From: Colivivens sp963645405
GTDB lineage: Bacteria > Bacteroidota > Bacteroidia > Bacteroidales > Bacteroidaceae
Length of the DNA stretch: 36,329 nt
NCBI GenBank assembly: GCA_963645405.1
Contig: CAVISR010000017.1
Span: 1 to 36,329, forward strand
Direction: 5' to 3'
The notes below the pieces were generated by a model. That model was not told the origin of the DNA and searched no databases. It saw only the letters and a list, made by a program, of their open reading frames with translations. Made by a program: the position numbers and the translations under genes. Position 1 is the stretch's first letter. Every line of letters starts with the position of its first letter. Positions 6,866 through 15,916 of the stretch are shown here, piece after piece.

Positions 6866-7624
6866 TTAGTCTGCAAGTTTTGCCTTGATAAACTCTCTGT
6901 TCAGTCTGGCTATATTGGAGATAGTCTCACACTTAGGACAAACAGCTTCGCAAGCGCGTGTGTTTGTGCAGTTACCGAAACCAAGTTCGTCCATCTTTGC
7001 TACCATGTTCTTTGCACGGCGGGCAGCTTCAACACGTCCTTGTGGAAGAAGGGCGAGCTGGCTTACCTTTGATGAAACGAACAACATGGCAGAACCATTC
7101 TTGCATGCTGCTACACAAGCGCCACATCCGATGCATGATGCGCAGTCCATTGCTTCGTCAGCATCTTCCTTTGGAATGAGGATTGCGTTTGCATCCTGGG
7201 GAGCGCCGGTACGTACTGTGGTGTAACCGCCTGCCTGTATGATTTTGTCGAATGCGCTACGGTCAACCATACAGTCCTTGATTACTGGGAAGGCAGCTGA
7301 ACGCCATGGCTCTACTGTGATAGTGTCGCCATCATTGAATCTGCGCATGTAAAGTTGGCAGGTTGTGGCTCCGCGCTCTGTCTTTCCGTGTGGTGTACCG
7401 TTGATATAAAGTGAACACATACCACAGATTCCTTCACGGCAGTCGTGGTCGAACACGAATGGTTCCTTGCCTTCTTCGATAAGTTCCTCATTCAGGATAT
7501 CAAGCATTTCCAGAAACGAAGTGTCGTCTGGAATATCCTTCATCTGATGTGTATCAAAATGTCCTTTGTCTTTAGGACCATTCTGCTTCCAATATTTTAT
7601 TGTAAAACTTATATTCTTTGACAT
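6866..7624 (-). CDS. frdB: Fumarate reductase/succinate dehydrogenase iron-sulfur subunit
   Basis: This subunit passes electrons between the flavin of FrdA and the quinone site in the membrane subunit. The 252-residue protein has cysteines for all three clusters: [2Fe-2S] at C62, C67, C70 and C89 (CREGICGMC), [4Fe-4S] in CASCIGCGACVAAC (residues 161-174), and further cysteines in CTNTRACEAVCPKC (219-232) for the [3Fe-4S]/[4Fe-4S] pair. It is the last gene of frdCAB, 5 bases after frdA, and is followed by a strong terminator. In gut Bacteroidota this complex works mainly as fumarate reductase; sequence alone does not fix the direction. Confidence 0.97.
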   Translation of the reverse strand: MSKNISFTIKYWKQNGPKDKGHFDTHQMKDIPDDTSFLEMLDILNEELIEEGKEPFVFDHDCREGICGMCSLYINGTPHGKTERGATTCQLYMRRFNDGDTITVEPWRSAAFPVIKDCMVDRSAFDKIIQAGGYTTVRTGAPQDANAILIPKEDADEAMDCASCIGCGACVAACKNGSAMLFVSSKVSQLALLPQGRVEAARRAKNMVAKMDELGFGNCTNTRACEAVCPKCETISNIARLNREFIKAKLAD

Positions 7625-7629
7625 AGCGA

Positions 7630-9612
7630 TTAGTTCTTATAATTACGAGTTTGTACCTTTATTGCTTCATACTTAAGAGGCTCTTTGATGAGGGTTGGAG
7701 CCTTCTCATCATTGCCTTCATATTTCCAGCATCCTACATAGAAGTAGTTCTCATCGTCACGCTTTGCTTCTCCGTCTTCTGTCTGGTATTCTTCTCTGAA
7801 GTGACCGCCACAGCTTTCGTTACGGCTGAGTGCATCGTAAGCGATGAGTTCTCCCATTGTGAGGAAGTCTTCAAGATGGATAGCCTTGTCGAGTTCCACG
7901 TTGAGTCCCTCGCGGCTTCCTGGTATGAAGAGGTTAGATTCAAATTCTTTTCTCAGTTTTGCTATCTTCTCGATTCCTGTCTTCAGTCCTTCTGCTGTAC
8001 GTCCCATTCCGATGTACTCCCAGCAGATGTGTCCGAGTTCCTTGTGGATTGAGTCAACTGAGCGTTTGCCGTGGATATTGAGCAGACGCTGGATGCGCTC
8101 TTCTACCTTTTTTTCTGTCTCTGCAAACTCTGGAAGGTCTGTGCTTACTTTTGGCCATACTGCCTGGTCTGCCAGGTAGTTCTGGATTGTGTAAGGAAGA
8201 ACGAAATATCCGTCTGCCAAACCCTGCATAAGAGCTGAAGCTCCGAGTCGGTTTGCTCCGTGGTCGGAGAAGTTGCACTCTCCAATTGCAAACAGACCAG
8301 GGATTGAAGTCTGAAGTTCGTAGTCAACCCAAACACCGCCCATTGTGTAGTGGATTGCAGGGAATATCATCATTGGGTTGTAGTAGTCAACTCCATTGAC
8401 AGTCTTTACTTTCTCTCCTGGGTTTACGTCGGTGATTTCTTCGTACATGTCGAAGAGGTTTCCATAACGCTGACGGATGACATCGATACCAAGACGCTGG
8501 ATTGACTCTGAGAAGTCAAGGAATACAGCGAGTCCTGTGTTGTTCACTCCATAGCCTTTGTCGCAACGCTCTTTGGCAGCACGTGAAGCTACGTCACGTG
8601 GAACAAGGTTACCGAATGCCGGGTAACGGCGCTCCAGGTAGTAGTCGCGGTCTTCTTCTGGAATGTCCGGACCCTGCTTTGTACCAGCCTGAAGTGCTTT
8701 TGCATCTTCCAGTTTCTTTGGTACCCAGATACGTCCGTCGTTACGGAGTGACTCAGACATCAAAGTAAGTTTAGACTGCTTGTCGCCGTGAACAGGAATA
8801 CAAGTTGGGTGAATCTGCACGTATGAAGGGTTGGCAAAATAAGCGCCCTTGCGATAGCATGACATTGCTGCTGACACGTTGCATCCCATTGCGTTTGTTG
8901 AGAGGAAGTATGTATTTCCGTATCCACCGGTTGCGATGACCACTGCATTTGCAGAGAAACGCTCCAGCTTGCCTGTAATAAGGTTCTTTGCGATGATTCC
9001 TCTTGCCTTGCCGTTTACGATTACCACGTCGAGCATTTCATAGCGTGTGTACAACTTTACTTTACCTGCGTGTACCTGTGCTGACAATGCGCTGTAGGCA
9101 CCGAGCAAGAGCTGTTGTCCGGTCTGTCCCTTGGCATAGAATGTACGGCTTACCTGTGCTCCACCGAATGAACGGTTGGCAAGTGTACCTCCGTATTCAC
9201 GTGCGAACGGAACACCTTGTGCAACACACTGGTCGATGATGTTGTTACTTACTTCTGCCAGACGATAGACGTTGGCTTCGCGGGCACGATAGTCACCTCC
9301 CTTTACTGTATCATAGAACAGACGATATACTGAGTCGCCGTCGTTCTGATAGTTCTTTGCAGCATTGATACCACCCTGTGCTGCAATTGAGTGAGCACGG
9401 CGTGGAGAGTCCTGAATACAGAAATTGAGTACGTTGAATCCCAATTCACCGAGAGTTGCTGCTGCACTTGCACCTGCAAGTCCTGTACCTACTACTATTA
9501 CGTCAAGCTTGAGCTTGTTCTTTGGGTTAACCAAACGCTGGTGAGCCTTATAGTTGCTCCATTTCTCAGCTACTGGACCTTCAGGAATTTTTGAATCTAT
9601 ATTGATTGCCAT
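7630..9612 (-). CDS. frdA: Fumarate reductase/succinate dehydrogenase flavoprotein subunit
   Basis: This is the catalytic subunit interconverting fumarate and succinate. At 660 residues it matches the long form paired with a single cytochrome b. It has the FAD-binding VVGTGLAGASAAATL (40-54), the histidine for covalent FAD in RRAHSIAAQGGINAA (His74), the substrate-side segment FGGAQVSRTFYAKGQTGQQ, HPTCIP, and the second nucleotide motif with GECNFSDHGANRLGASALMQGL. It is the middle gene of the operon, 26 bases after frdC. Confidence 0.98.
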   Translation of the reverse strand: MAINIDSKIPEGPVAEKWSNYKAHQRLVNPKNKLKLDVIVVGTGLAGASAAATLGELGFNVLNFCIQDSPRRAHSIAAQGGINAAKNYQNDGDSVYRLFYDTVKGGDYRAREANVYRLAEVSNNIIDQCVAQGVPFAREYGGTLANRSFGGAQVSRTFYAKGQTGQQLLLGAYSALSAQVHAGKVKLYTRYEMLDVVIVNGKARGIIAKNLITGKLERFSANAVVIATGGYGNTYFLSTNAMGCNVSAAMSCYRKGAYFANPSYVQIHPTCIPVHGDKQSKLTLMSESLRNDGRIWVPKKLEDAKALQAGTKQGPDIPEEDRDYYLERRYPAFGNLVPRDVASRAAKERCDKGYGVNNTGLAVFLDFSESIQRLGIDVIRQRYGNLFDMYEEITDVNPGEKVKTVNGVDYYNPMMIFPAIHYTMGGVWVDYELQTSIPGLFAIGECNFSDHGANRLGASALMQGLADGYFVLPYTIQNYLADQAVWPKVSTDLPEFAETEKKVEERIQRLLNIHGKRSVDSIHKELGHICWEYIGMGRTAEGLKTGIEKIAKLRKEFESNLFIPGSREGLNVELDKAIHLEDFLTMGELIAYDALSRNESCGGHFREEYQTEDGEAKRDDENYFYVGCWKYEGNDEKAPTLIKEPLKYEAIKVQTRNYKN

Positions 9613-9638
9613 AGTTTCTTCAATTTAGTGATTTACAA

Positions 9639-10358
9639 TTATTTTCCAATAGAGAAAGGAAGAATGGAGAAGTCTGCATGACCGAGACAGTCAGGGCAGC
9701 ATGCAAATGCGATGCAGACGATGAGGAACAGAGCCATTACTACTGTGCTCCAAATCTGTCCGATACATTTCCAACGGCTGAACCAGATGTGTCCGCTCCA
9801 TCCCAGTGTCTGCAATGCAGACCAGAAACCATGAGTGAGGTGGAACCAGATTGCAACAATCCAGATGACATAGATTGCTACGAATACTGGCTGCTGGAAA
9901 GTTGCAGCGATGTAGGCGAATCCATTGGTTGATTCATGGCCGCCCATTGTCGGGGCACCGATGATTTCAGCGAACATCATGTTGTACCAGAAATTGTAGA
10001 GGTGCAGAAGCAGACCGCATACGATAATCAGTCCGAGGACAAACATGTTCTGGCTTGCCCATTCCACCTTTTCAGGCTTTACTGTCTTAGCGTACTTGTT
10101 GTTTCCGCGTGCCTTACGGTTTTGCATCGTAAGGATGAATGCATAGATGAAGTGGATTACCACCAGCGCAGCAAGTACGACTGTAGCAGCGATTGCATAC
10201 CAGTTCGATCCGAGCAATGTGCAGATCGTGTTGTATGCGTTCTTACTGAAAAGAGCCACAACGTTCATACATCCATGGAATGTGATAAAGAGAACCAGTG
10301 CGATGCCTGTGACAGACATAACCAGCTTTCTTCCAATTGATGAATTAAATAACCACAT
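9639..10358 (-). CDS. frdC: Fumarate reductase/succinate dehydrogenase cytochrome b subunit
   Basis: This integral membrane anchor of 239 residues holds heme b and the quinone site. Five hydrophobic segments are visible, at roughly residues 12-37, 55-78, 105-126, 147-172 and 200-225. Candidate heme-ligand histidines lie in FITFHGCMN, VVIHFIY, LLLHLYNFW and WFHLTHGFWSALQ. WFHLTHGFWSALQTLG is a strong signature of the Wolinella-type single-subunit anchor. It is the first gene of frdCAB and has a good promoter at 10410-10439. Confidence 0.95.
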   Translation of the reverse strand: MWLFNSSIGRKLVMSVTGIALVLFITFHGCMNVVALFSKNAYNTICTLLGSNWYAIAATVVLAALVVIHFIYAFILTMQNRKARGNNKYAKTVKPEKVEWASQNMFVLGLIIVCGLLLHLYNFWYNMMFAEIIGAPTMGGHESTNGFAYIAATFQQPVFVAIYVIWIVAIWFHLTHGFWSALQTLGWSGHIWFSRWKCIGQIWSTVVMALFLIVCIAFACCPDCLGHADFSILPFSIGK

Positions 10359-10409
10359 AAATAGATCTTTTAAATTGTTTGAGTATTGATGTATACGATT
10401 TTAGTTCTG

Positions 10410-10439
10410 CAAAGTTAGCATTTTTATATCAACGGACAA
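10410..10439 (-). promoter_or_regulatory. Bacteroidota-type promoter of frdCAB
   Basis: On the minus strand TTG (10439-10437), 19 bases, then TAACTTTG (10417-10410). Consensus fit is complete. The -7 element lies 51 bases before the frdC start codon. Confidence 0.75.
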
Positions 10440-10479
10440 AAGGGAGCGAGCAAAAAAAGACGCACTTTTGTTGAATAGT

Positions 10480-10677
10480 TCATTTTGAACGCATCATTTG
10501 CATGAAATGCTCCTTCATATATGCTTTTTGACCTTCGCTAAGTTCGGGAAAGAACTTTGCCAAAGTGGCAATGAATGCTTGCTCTGCCTTTGCTCTCATT
10601 TGTGCTTTGCCGGCTCTGATTCCTGCCGACAATTCATTTTTGGGCAGCAGTGCCCTGTTGAAGTTTCCATCGCTCAT
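10480..10677 (-). CDS. Small basic protein of unknown function
   Basis: A 65-residue open frame starts 52 bases after murF-alr on the same strand. I do not recognise a family. It is basic and helical, with a Lys/Arg/Ala-rich middle (AGKAQMRAKAEQAFIATLAKF) and the C-terminal SEGQKAYMKEHFMQMMRSK. No signal peptide or membrane segment is seen. Position and codon use fit a real gene at the end of the murF-alr operon, and it fills the space before the frd promoter. The DNA between it and murF-alr consists of 15-bp repeat units, so it might also have arisen from non-coding sequence. Confidence 0.55.
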   Translation of the reverse strand: MSDGNFNRALLPKNELSAGIRAGKAQMRAKAEQAFIATLAKFFPELSEGQKAYMKEHFMQMMRSK

Positions 10678-10678
10678 A

Positions 10679-10738
10679 GTTCTGTCATTCTTGGTTCTGA
10701 CGTTATTTGTTACGTTGTTTCTTGTTCCGTCATTCTTG
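10679..10738. repeat. About 15-bp degenerate tandem repeat (4 units) at the murF-alr 3' end
   Basis: Four units of 14-16 bases lie end to end. The outer two, GTTCTGTCATTCTTG (10679-10693) and GTTCCGTCATTCTTG (10724-10738), differ at one base. The second, GTTCTGACGTTATTTG, and the third, TTACGTTGTTTCTTG, are more diverged. The 10724-10738 unit contains the murF-alr stop codon and its last codons. Confidence 0.7.
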
Positions 10739-13177
10739 TGTGTAGACTCTTTGAACTCTGTTTGATATGCTCGTCAGGATTTCGTAAGGAATGGTGCCGA
10801 GGGCATCGCTCAGAACGGTGACAGGCAATTCATCTCCAAATATGATGACATGGTCGCCCTCATTGCATTCAATGCCGGTGACGTCAATCATGCAAACGTC
10901 CATGCAGATATTTCCCATATAAGGAGCTTTCTTTCCGTTGACCATGCAGTAGCAGTTTCCGTTGCCCAGCTTTCTGTTGAGTCCGTCGGCATAGCCAATA
11001 GGGATTGCAGCTATCCTGCTGTCGTGGTCCACATGTCCTTTCCTGCTGTATCCGATGGAATCGCCTGCCGGGACATCCCTTATCTGCAGAATTGTTGTCT
11101 TCAGTGTTGCCACATTGTTGATGATTTGGTTGTTGCGTGGGTTGATGCCATACAGTCCCAGTCCCAGCCTTACCATGTCGAGATGGTATTTCGGAAAATG
11201 CTCAATGCCTGCCGAGTTGCAGATATGGCGCAGAATCTTGTGGCTGTATGCTGCCTGCAGTTGCTTGCTTGCATTGTCGAACAATTCGAACTGGTGTTGT
11301 GAGAAACTGTCGAATCCATCGTCGTCGCTGCCTACGAAATGACTGAATACTGAACAGGGGACGAGGGCAGACTGTTTGCTGAGCCGGTTGATGAGCTTGT
11401 CCATGTCTTTCTCCGGATTGAATCCCAGTCTGTGCATTCCAGTGTCGAGCTTGATGTGGATTGGGAAGTTGGTTATTCCTTCTTTCTCGGCTGCATATAT
11501 GAGTGCTTCAAGCAGTTTGAAACTGTACACTTCCGGTTCGAGCCGATAGTCGAACATCATTTTGAATGAGGTCATCTCCGGGTTCATTATGATGATGTTG
11601 GCTGTGATTCCGGCTTTTCTCAGGTCTGCACCTTCGTCGGCAACTGCCACTGCAAGATAGTCCACTCCCTGGTCCTGCAGTGTCTTGCTTGTTTCCAGCG
11701 AACCGATGCCGTAGGCTGATGCCTTCACCATGCACACCATCTTTGTCTCGGGCGACATGAATGAGCGGTAGTAGTGTACGTTCTCTATCAGTGCATTCAG
11801 GTTCACTTCGAGGATGGTCTGGTGAACCTTGAGTGTGAGCAGGTCGCTCAGCCGGTCGAAATGGAATTTGCGTGCACCTTTTATCAGTATGAATTCATTG
11901 CTGAGATTGGCGAACACATCGCTGTTGATGAGTTCTTCTGTGGTCTTGAAGAAGGCGCAGTCCATTTTGAAGTATTGTGAACATGAGGAAATCTCTTCGC
12001 CCACTCCAATGAATTTCTCTATGCCTCTCTTCTCTGCCATGCTTGCCACTTTGCTGTAGAGCAGCCGTGGTGCTTCTCCGCTCTGGAGAATGTCGCTGAG
12101 AATGAGTGTGCGCTTTTGCTCCTTGGTGTCCGGGCGTCGGTTCATGAAGTCGAGTGCAATGTCGAGTGAATGGATGTCGGAGTTGTAGGAGTCGTTGATG
12201 AGTGTACAGCCGTTGATTCCGTCCTTCACTTCCAGTCGCATTGCCACTGGTTCGAGTTCGTTCATTCTCTTGCATATCTCATCCAGATTCACTCTGTTTC
12301 CGAGGCTTGCGCATGTGGCAAGGCAGGTGATGGAGTTTTCGATGGCTGCATTGTCGATGAACGGGATGGTGTAGCGTCCCTGCTGTCCGTTGAGGTTGAA
12401 TGATATGGTTGCCGATGTGCCGTGCTTCTCCACGTTCAGAATCATTGGCCAGTATTTCACCTTGTCCAGTGTTTCCTGCCGTGCAACTTTGGTGATGAAC
12501 GGGTCTTGCAGGTTGATGACAGCTGTTTCGCAGTTTCTCATCAGTTTCAGCTTCTCGTCGCACTTGCCTTCTTTGGTGAAGAAATTCTCCTGGTGTGCTT
12601 CTCCTATGTTGGTGATGACGCTTATGGTAGGGCGAATCATGCGGTTCAGATTGTCCATCTCGTTCGGGTTGGAAATTCCTGCCTCGATGATGGCTATGTC
12701 GTTATGGGGATTGAGAAGCCACAGTGAGAGGGGCACTCCCACTTGTGAATTGTAGCTGCGTGGCGAGCGGCATACGTTCATGTCGGGCGAGAGCAACTGG
12801 TAGAGCCATTCCTTGACTGTTGTCTTTCCGTTGCTTCCCGTGATGGCAATCACTGGTATGTTGAACTGTTCGCGATGGTAGGCTGCAAGTCTTTGCAGGG
12901 CCTGGAGTGTGTCGTGGACAAGCAGGAAGTTGCTTTGTGGAAACATGCTGAGGTCTGCCGGAAGAGTGCTGACCACAAAGTTCCTCACTCCTCGTTTATA
13001 TAGTTCTCCTATGTATTTGTGTCCGTCGTTGCGGTTTGTACGGATTGCAAAGAAGAGTGTTTCCTTCGGGAAGCACAGTGAACGGCTGTCGATAAGCAAC
13101 CAGTTTATGAGGGCATCATCTGACCCTGTGCGGTCTGCGTCCATTATTCGGGCGATGTCACTTATTACGTACTGCAT
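10730..13177 (-). CDS. murF-alr: Bifunctional MurF / alanine racemase
   Basis: This 815-residue fusion is typical of Bacteroidota. Residues 1-450 are MurF, which adds D-Ala-D-Ala to UDP-MurNAc-tripeptide: ATP loop TGSNGKTT (113-120), the EAGISNPNEM segment, and NDSYNSD (328-334). Residues 455-815 are alanine racemase, with the PLP lysine in VKASAYGIG (Lys485), DTGMHRLGF (578-586), and the catalytic tyrosine in SIGYSRKG (Tyr710). The motif around the PLP lysine reads KASAYG rather than the common KADAYG. Its start overlaps the end of the GSCFA gene by 20 bases. One polypeptide thus makes D-Ala and delivers the D-Ala dipeptide step; ddl is elsewhere. Confidence 0.97.
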   Translation of the reverse strand: MQYVISDIARIMDADRTGSDDALINWLLIDSRSLCFPKETLFFAIRTNRNDGHKYIGELYKRGVRNFVVSTLPADLSMFPQSNFLLVHDTLQALQRLAAYHREQFNIPVIAITGSNGKTTVKEWLYQLLSPDMNVCRSPRSYNSQVGVPLSLWLLNPHNDIAIIEAGISNPNEMDNLNRMIRPTISVITNIGEAHQENFFTKEGKCDEKLKLMRNCETAVINLQDPFITKVARQETLDKVKYWPMILNVEKHGTSATISFNLNGQQGRYTIPFIDNAAIENSITCLATCASLGNRVNLDEICKRMNELEPVAMRLEVKDGINGCTLINDSYNSDIHSLDIALDFMNRRPDTKEQKRTLILSDILQSGEAPRLLYSKVASMAEKRGIEKFIGVGEEISSCSQYFKMDCAFFKTTEELINSDVFANLSNEFILIKGARKFHFDRLSDLLTLKVHQTILEVNLNALIENVHYYRSFMSPETKMVCMVKASAYGIGSLETSKTLQDQGVDYLAVAVADEGADLRKAGITANIIIMNPEMTSFKMMFDYRLEPEVYSFKLLEALIYAAEKEGITNFPIHIKLDTGMHRLGFNPEKDMDKLINRLSKQSALVPCSVFSHFVGSDDDGFDSFSQHQFELFDNASKQLQAAYSHKILRHICNSAGIEHFPKYHLDMVRLGLGLYGINPRNNQIINNVATLKTTILQIRDVPAGDSIGYSRKGHVDHDSRIAAIPIGYADGLNRKLGNGNCYCMVNGKKAPYMGNICMDVCMIDVTGIECNEGDHVIIFGDELPVTVLSDALGTIPYEILTSISNRVQRVYTQE

Positions 13178-14003
13178 ATTTCAATTCATTTAGTTTGTCT
13201 TTTGTTGTAGAAATCAATTGTTTGTATTCTTCGCTCTCAGGATTGAACGGCTTGTGGCTGAGTGTCTTGCTGAGGCTTTCAAATTCGTTCCTGTATCTCT
13301 GTGTTTCCTTGTTGAAATAGGTTTCGCCGAAGCGTTCCCAAATGTAGTCTACGGCTTTGGCTGAGGGATGAATCATGTCGTCGGCATAAAACCGGTAGTC
13401 GCGCAGTTCGTCCATCATGATTTCGTAGGCTGGAAAGTAGAAGCAGTTGCCGGGATAGTTCTTGCACAGCTTGTCGACTGCCAGCAACAGCACTGCCTTG
13501 CTCAGTTGGTTTTCGTGCATTCCGTCGCATTTGTGGCGTATGGGACTGACGGTGAAAACGATTTTCTTTCCTTGCGGAACTATCTTGTCAGCGATGAATT
13601 CTCCGTAGTCTGCTGCAATCTGCTCCATTCCTACCATCTCTCTCTGGAAGAGGTTCTCGGGTGCTTTCTTGCAGTTTGCCACGATGTGACCGGTCTCTTT
13701 CAGCCGATAGACCCACGATGTGCCGAATGTCAGGATGTAGATGTCTGCATCGATTTCATCGTCGCTGATTTCACCGTTTTTCTGGGTCCAGCGCAGGAAT
13801 TCATCGTCTCTGTTGCAGAGGGCATTGAGTATAGAGACTGGGTTGTAGAGCGTTCCGAACGGATTGACCGTGCAGTCGAATCCTGCATCCACAAGCTTTG
13901 CCCCGATATTGTCCACAAAGCACGATCCGAGCATCACGATTCTTTCGCGATGGCTTATGCCCAATCCTTTGTTGCCGGTCTCTACTTTGGTGATGAATTC
14001 CAT
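13158..14003 (-). CDS. GSCFA domain protein
   Basis: The 281-residue protein carries the GSCFA domain, named after its N-terminal motif, here LGSCFVDNIGAKL (residues 25-37), followed by NPFGTLYNPVSI (47-58), FGTSWVY, FTVSPIRH and, near the C-terminus, YRFYADDMIHPSAKAVDYIWERF. The latter resembles the catalytic Asp-x-x-His of SGNH/GDSL hydrolases, so an esterase or hydrolase role is plausible. The function is not established as far as I know. It has no signal peptide. It overlaps murF-alr by 20 bases and follows the Na/Pi transporter by 95 bases of repeat DNA. Confidence 0.9.
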   Translation of the reverse strand: MEFITKVETGNKGLGISHRERIVMLGSCFVDNIGAKLVDAGFDCTVNPFGTLYNPVSILNALCNRDDEFLRWTQKNGEISDDEIDADIYILTFGTSWVYRLKETGHIVANCKKAPENLFQREMVGMEQIAADYGEFIADKIVPQGKKIVFTVSPIRHKCDGMHENQLSKAVLLLAVDKLCKNYPGNCFYFPAYEIMMDELRDYRFYADDMIHPSAKAVDYIWERFGETYFNKETQRYRNEFESLSKTLSHKPFNPESEEYKQLISTTKDKLNELKYAVRNK

Positions 14004-14010
14004 ATTGTGA

Positions 14011-14114
14011 ATGTCTGTGGTTGCAATCCTTCAATGCCGATTGTTGCAATTCTTCAGTGAATGCCGATGTGTGTCAATCCTTCGGTTTGCGTTCTTTCTT
14101 AGTTTGCGTTCTTT
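14011..14114. repeat. Degenerate repeats at the 3' end of the Na/Pi transporter gene
   Basis: Two kinds adjoin. GTTTGCGTTCTTT occurs at 14085-14097 and exactly again at 14102-14114, where it encodes the transporter's last residues; the period is 17. Next to it three units of about 23-27 bases (starting at 14011, 14034 and 14061) each read ATG-C-GAT-like sequence, then TTG-CAAT, then CTTC. They fill nearly all the space between the transporter and the GSCFA gene. Confidence 0.65.
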
Positions 14115-15814
14115 TTCTTTACGAGTACAACTGCCTCGACAACATTCAGGACATAGTCAGCCAGTTTCTCGCATTCCGAGATGATGTCCATGTAGTACAC
14201 TCCTGTCTGATAGTTGTATTGTTTGTTGTTGATGTCGTTGATGTTCAGGTTCTTCAACTGATTGCGGTAGTTGTTGATTTCGTTCTCGAGGTTGAATGAC
14301 TTGTTGTAGTCGTAGTGCTGGTTTTCGTTGCAGCTGACAGCAGCAATCATCTGGTTCAGCGAATCGTCCACAAGGCTCATCATTGTGTGGATGTGCTCGT
14401 ATTGCTTTTCGGTGAAATCGTCTTGTGAATGTTTGCGTTTTCTGCTCAGTGTGCGTGCTATGTTGTAGCAGCTGTCTCCGATGCTTTCTATTTCAGTCAC
14501 TTCGCGCAACATCTGCTGAATGTCGGTCTTGCTCTCAATGCTCAGTTTGCCTTCGCTCACTTTGTTGAGGTAGTCGCCAATCTCCAGTTCCATGTTGTCG
14601 CTTATCTGTTCGTATTTCTCTATGCGCGAGAAGAGTTTTGTGAAGTCGCTGGTCTTTTTCTCGTGGAGCAGGTCTCGTACGAATCCGAACATCTTGTGTG
14701 TTCTCTGCGAATAGAGCACGATTTCCTTCTTTGCTTCGAGTATGGAGAGTTCGGCAGTCGAGAGGACTCCGCTGCTGAGGTAGGTGAGGCGTATTTCGTC
14801 GTCGTCAGAGTTGTCGGTGTTTTTGATGATGGTGCTCACAAGTTTTTCAAGCGGGTTGATAAACCAAATGAGGATCAATGTATTGGTCACGTTGAAGGCA
14901 GTGTGGAATGTGGCAAGCACTGCATCGAGTTTGCCTTTGTCCATTGCCGCTCCCATATCGCCCGGAGTGTAGTCCACATCCCACAGTGAGCATATAAATC
15001 CTACGAAATATGGGAAGATGCACAACACCCAGATTACTCCGAAGAGGTTGAACACCAGGTGGGCCAGTGCCGCACATCTTGCCTGCTTTGAAGCCGAGAG
15101 CGCCACGATGTTGGATGTGATGGTGGTTCCCACGTTCTCACCCATAACCAGTGCTATACCAAGGTCAATCGGCAGGACTCCTGAAGAACAGAGGGTCATG
15201 GTGATTGCCATGATTGCAGCTGAGCTTTGCACTGCACACGTCAGCAAGCCTCCTATCAGCAGAAACAGTATGTAGGACCCGTATCCCCAGCCGTTTATCG
15301 AGGAGAAGAAATTGGTGATGCCTTGGTTTTGGTCGAGGTGCATGTCGTTGGCATTCTCCTTGAGGGTAATGAGTCCGAGAAGCATGAAGCAAAGTCCGAT
15401 GAGGAACTCTCCGAGGTTCTTGTACCTGTTGGAGTAAATCAGTGCCATGGAAACGGCTATGGAGGCATACACAATGTATTTTATGTCGAAGCTGCCGCCC
15501 AGAACCATAATCCATGCAGTGGCTGTTGTGCCGATGTTGGCACCCATTATCACTGAAATGGCTTGGGCAAGTGTGAGAAGACCGGCGCTCACGAAACTGA
15601 CGGTCATCACCGTTGTTGCGGTCGACGATTGGATGGATGTAGTAATCAGTGCTCCTGTAAGGACTCCAGTAAAGCGGTTAGTCGTCATTGTTCCAAGAAC
15701 TTTCCTGAGTTTGCTGCCAGCCATTTTCTGTAGACCTTCACTCATAGTTTTCATTCCGTACATAAGCAGGGCTACGGAACCGATAAGAATGATAAGCGGG
15801 AGATAATTTTGCAT
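14099..15814 (-). CDS. Na+/phosphate symporter family protein with PhoU-like tail
   Basis: This 571-residue protein belongs to the NptA/PhoU-like Na/Pi cotransporter family. The membrane part (about residues 1-310) has two inverted repeats with the characteristic QSS motifs, TTSIQSSTATTVMTV (58-72) and AVQSSAAIMAIT, plus MGANIGTTATAW and MGENVGTTITSN. The last 230 residues are soluble, helical and PhoU-like, with two three-helix units. It likely takes up phosphate with sodium, although some relatives act elsewhere. It precedes the GSCFA and murF-alr genes on the same strand. A divergent gene begins 102 bases upstream. Its last codons are duplicated just past the stop. Confidence 0.93.
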   Translation of the reverse strand: MQNYLPLIILIGSVALLMYGMKTMSEGLQKMAGSKLRKVLGTMTTNRFTGVLTGALITTSIQSSTATTVMTVSFVSAGLLTLAQAISVIMGANIGTTATAWIMVLGGSFDIKYIVYASIAVSMALIYSNRYKNLGEFLIGLCFMLLGLITLKENANDMHLDQNQGITNFFSSINGWGYGSYILFLLIGGLLTCAVQSSAAIMAITMTLCSSGVLPIDLGIALVMGENVGTTITSNIVALSASKQARCAALAHLVFNLFGVIWVLCIFPYFVGFICSLWDVDYTPGDMGAAMDKGKLDAVLATFHTAFNVTNTLILIWFINPLEKLVSTIIKNTDNSDDDEIRLTYLSSGVLSTAELSILEAKKEIVLYSQRTHKMFGFVRDLLHEKKTSDFTKLFSRIEKYEQISDNMELEIGDYLNKVSEGKLSIESKTDIQQMLREVTEIESIGDSCYNIARTLSRKRKHSQDDFTEKQYEHIHTMMSLVDDSLNQMIAAVSCNENQHYDYNKSFNLENEINNYRNQLKNLNINDINNKQYNYQTGVYYMDIISECEKLADYVLNVVEAVVLVKKKNAN

Positions 15815-15843
15815 TGTTTTTATCTGTTTTTTTGTTAATATCC

Positions 15844-15874
15844 TTGCGTGGTTAAGTTTTTGTTCCTACCTTTG
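15844..15874 (+). promoter_or_regulatory. Bacteroidota-type promoter of the nucleoside kinase
   Basis: TTG at 15844-15846, 20 bases, TACCTTTG at 15867-15874. It lies 42 bases before the start codon at 15917. This shows that the short kinase has its own normally placed promoter. Confidence 0.7.
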
Positions 15875-15916
15875 GGCACTTAATCAGTTGCAAAAATAAT
15901 AAAACTTGGGAGATGT

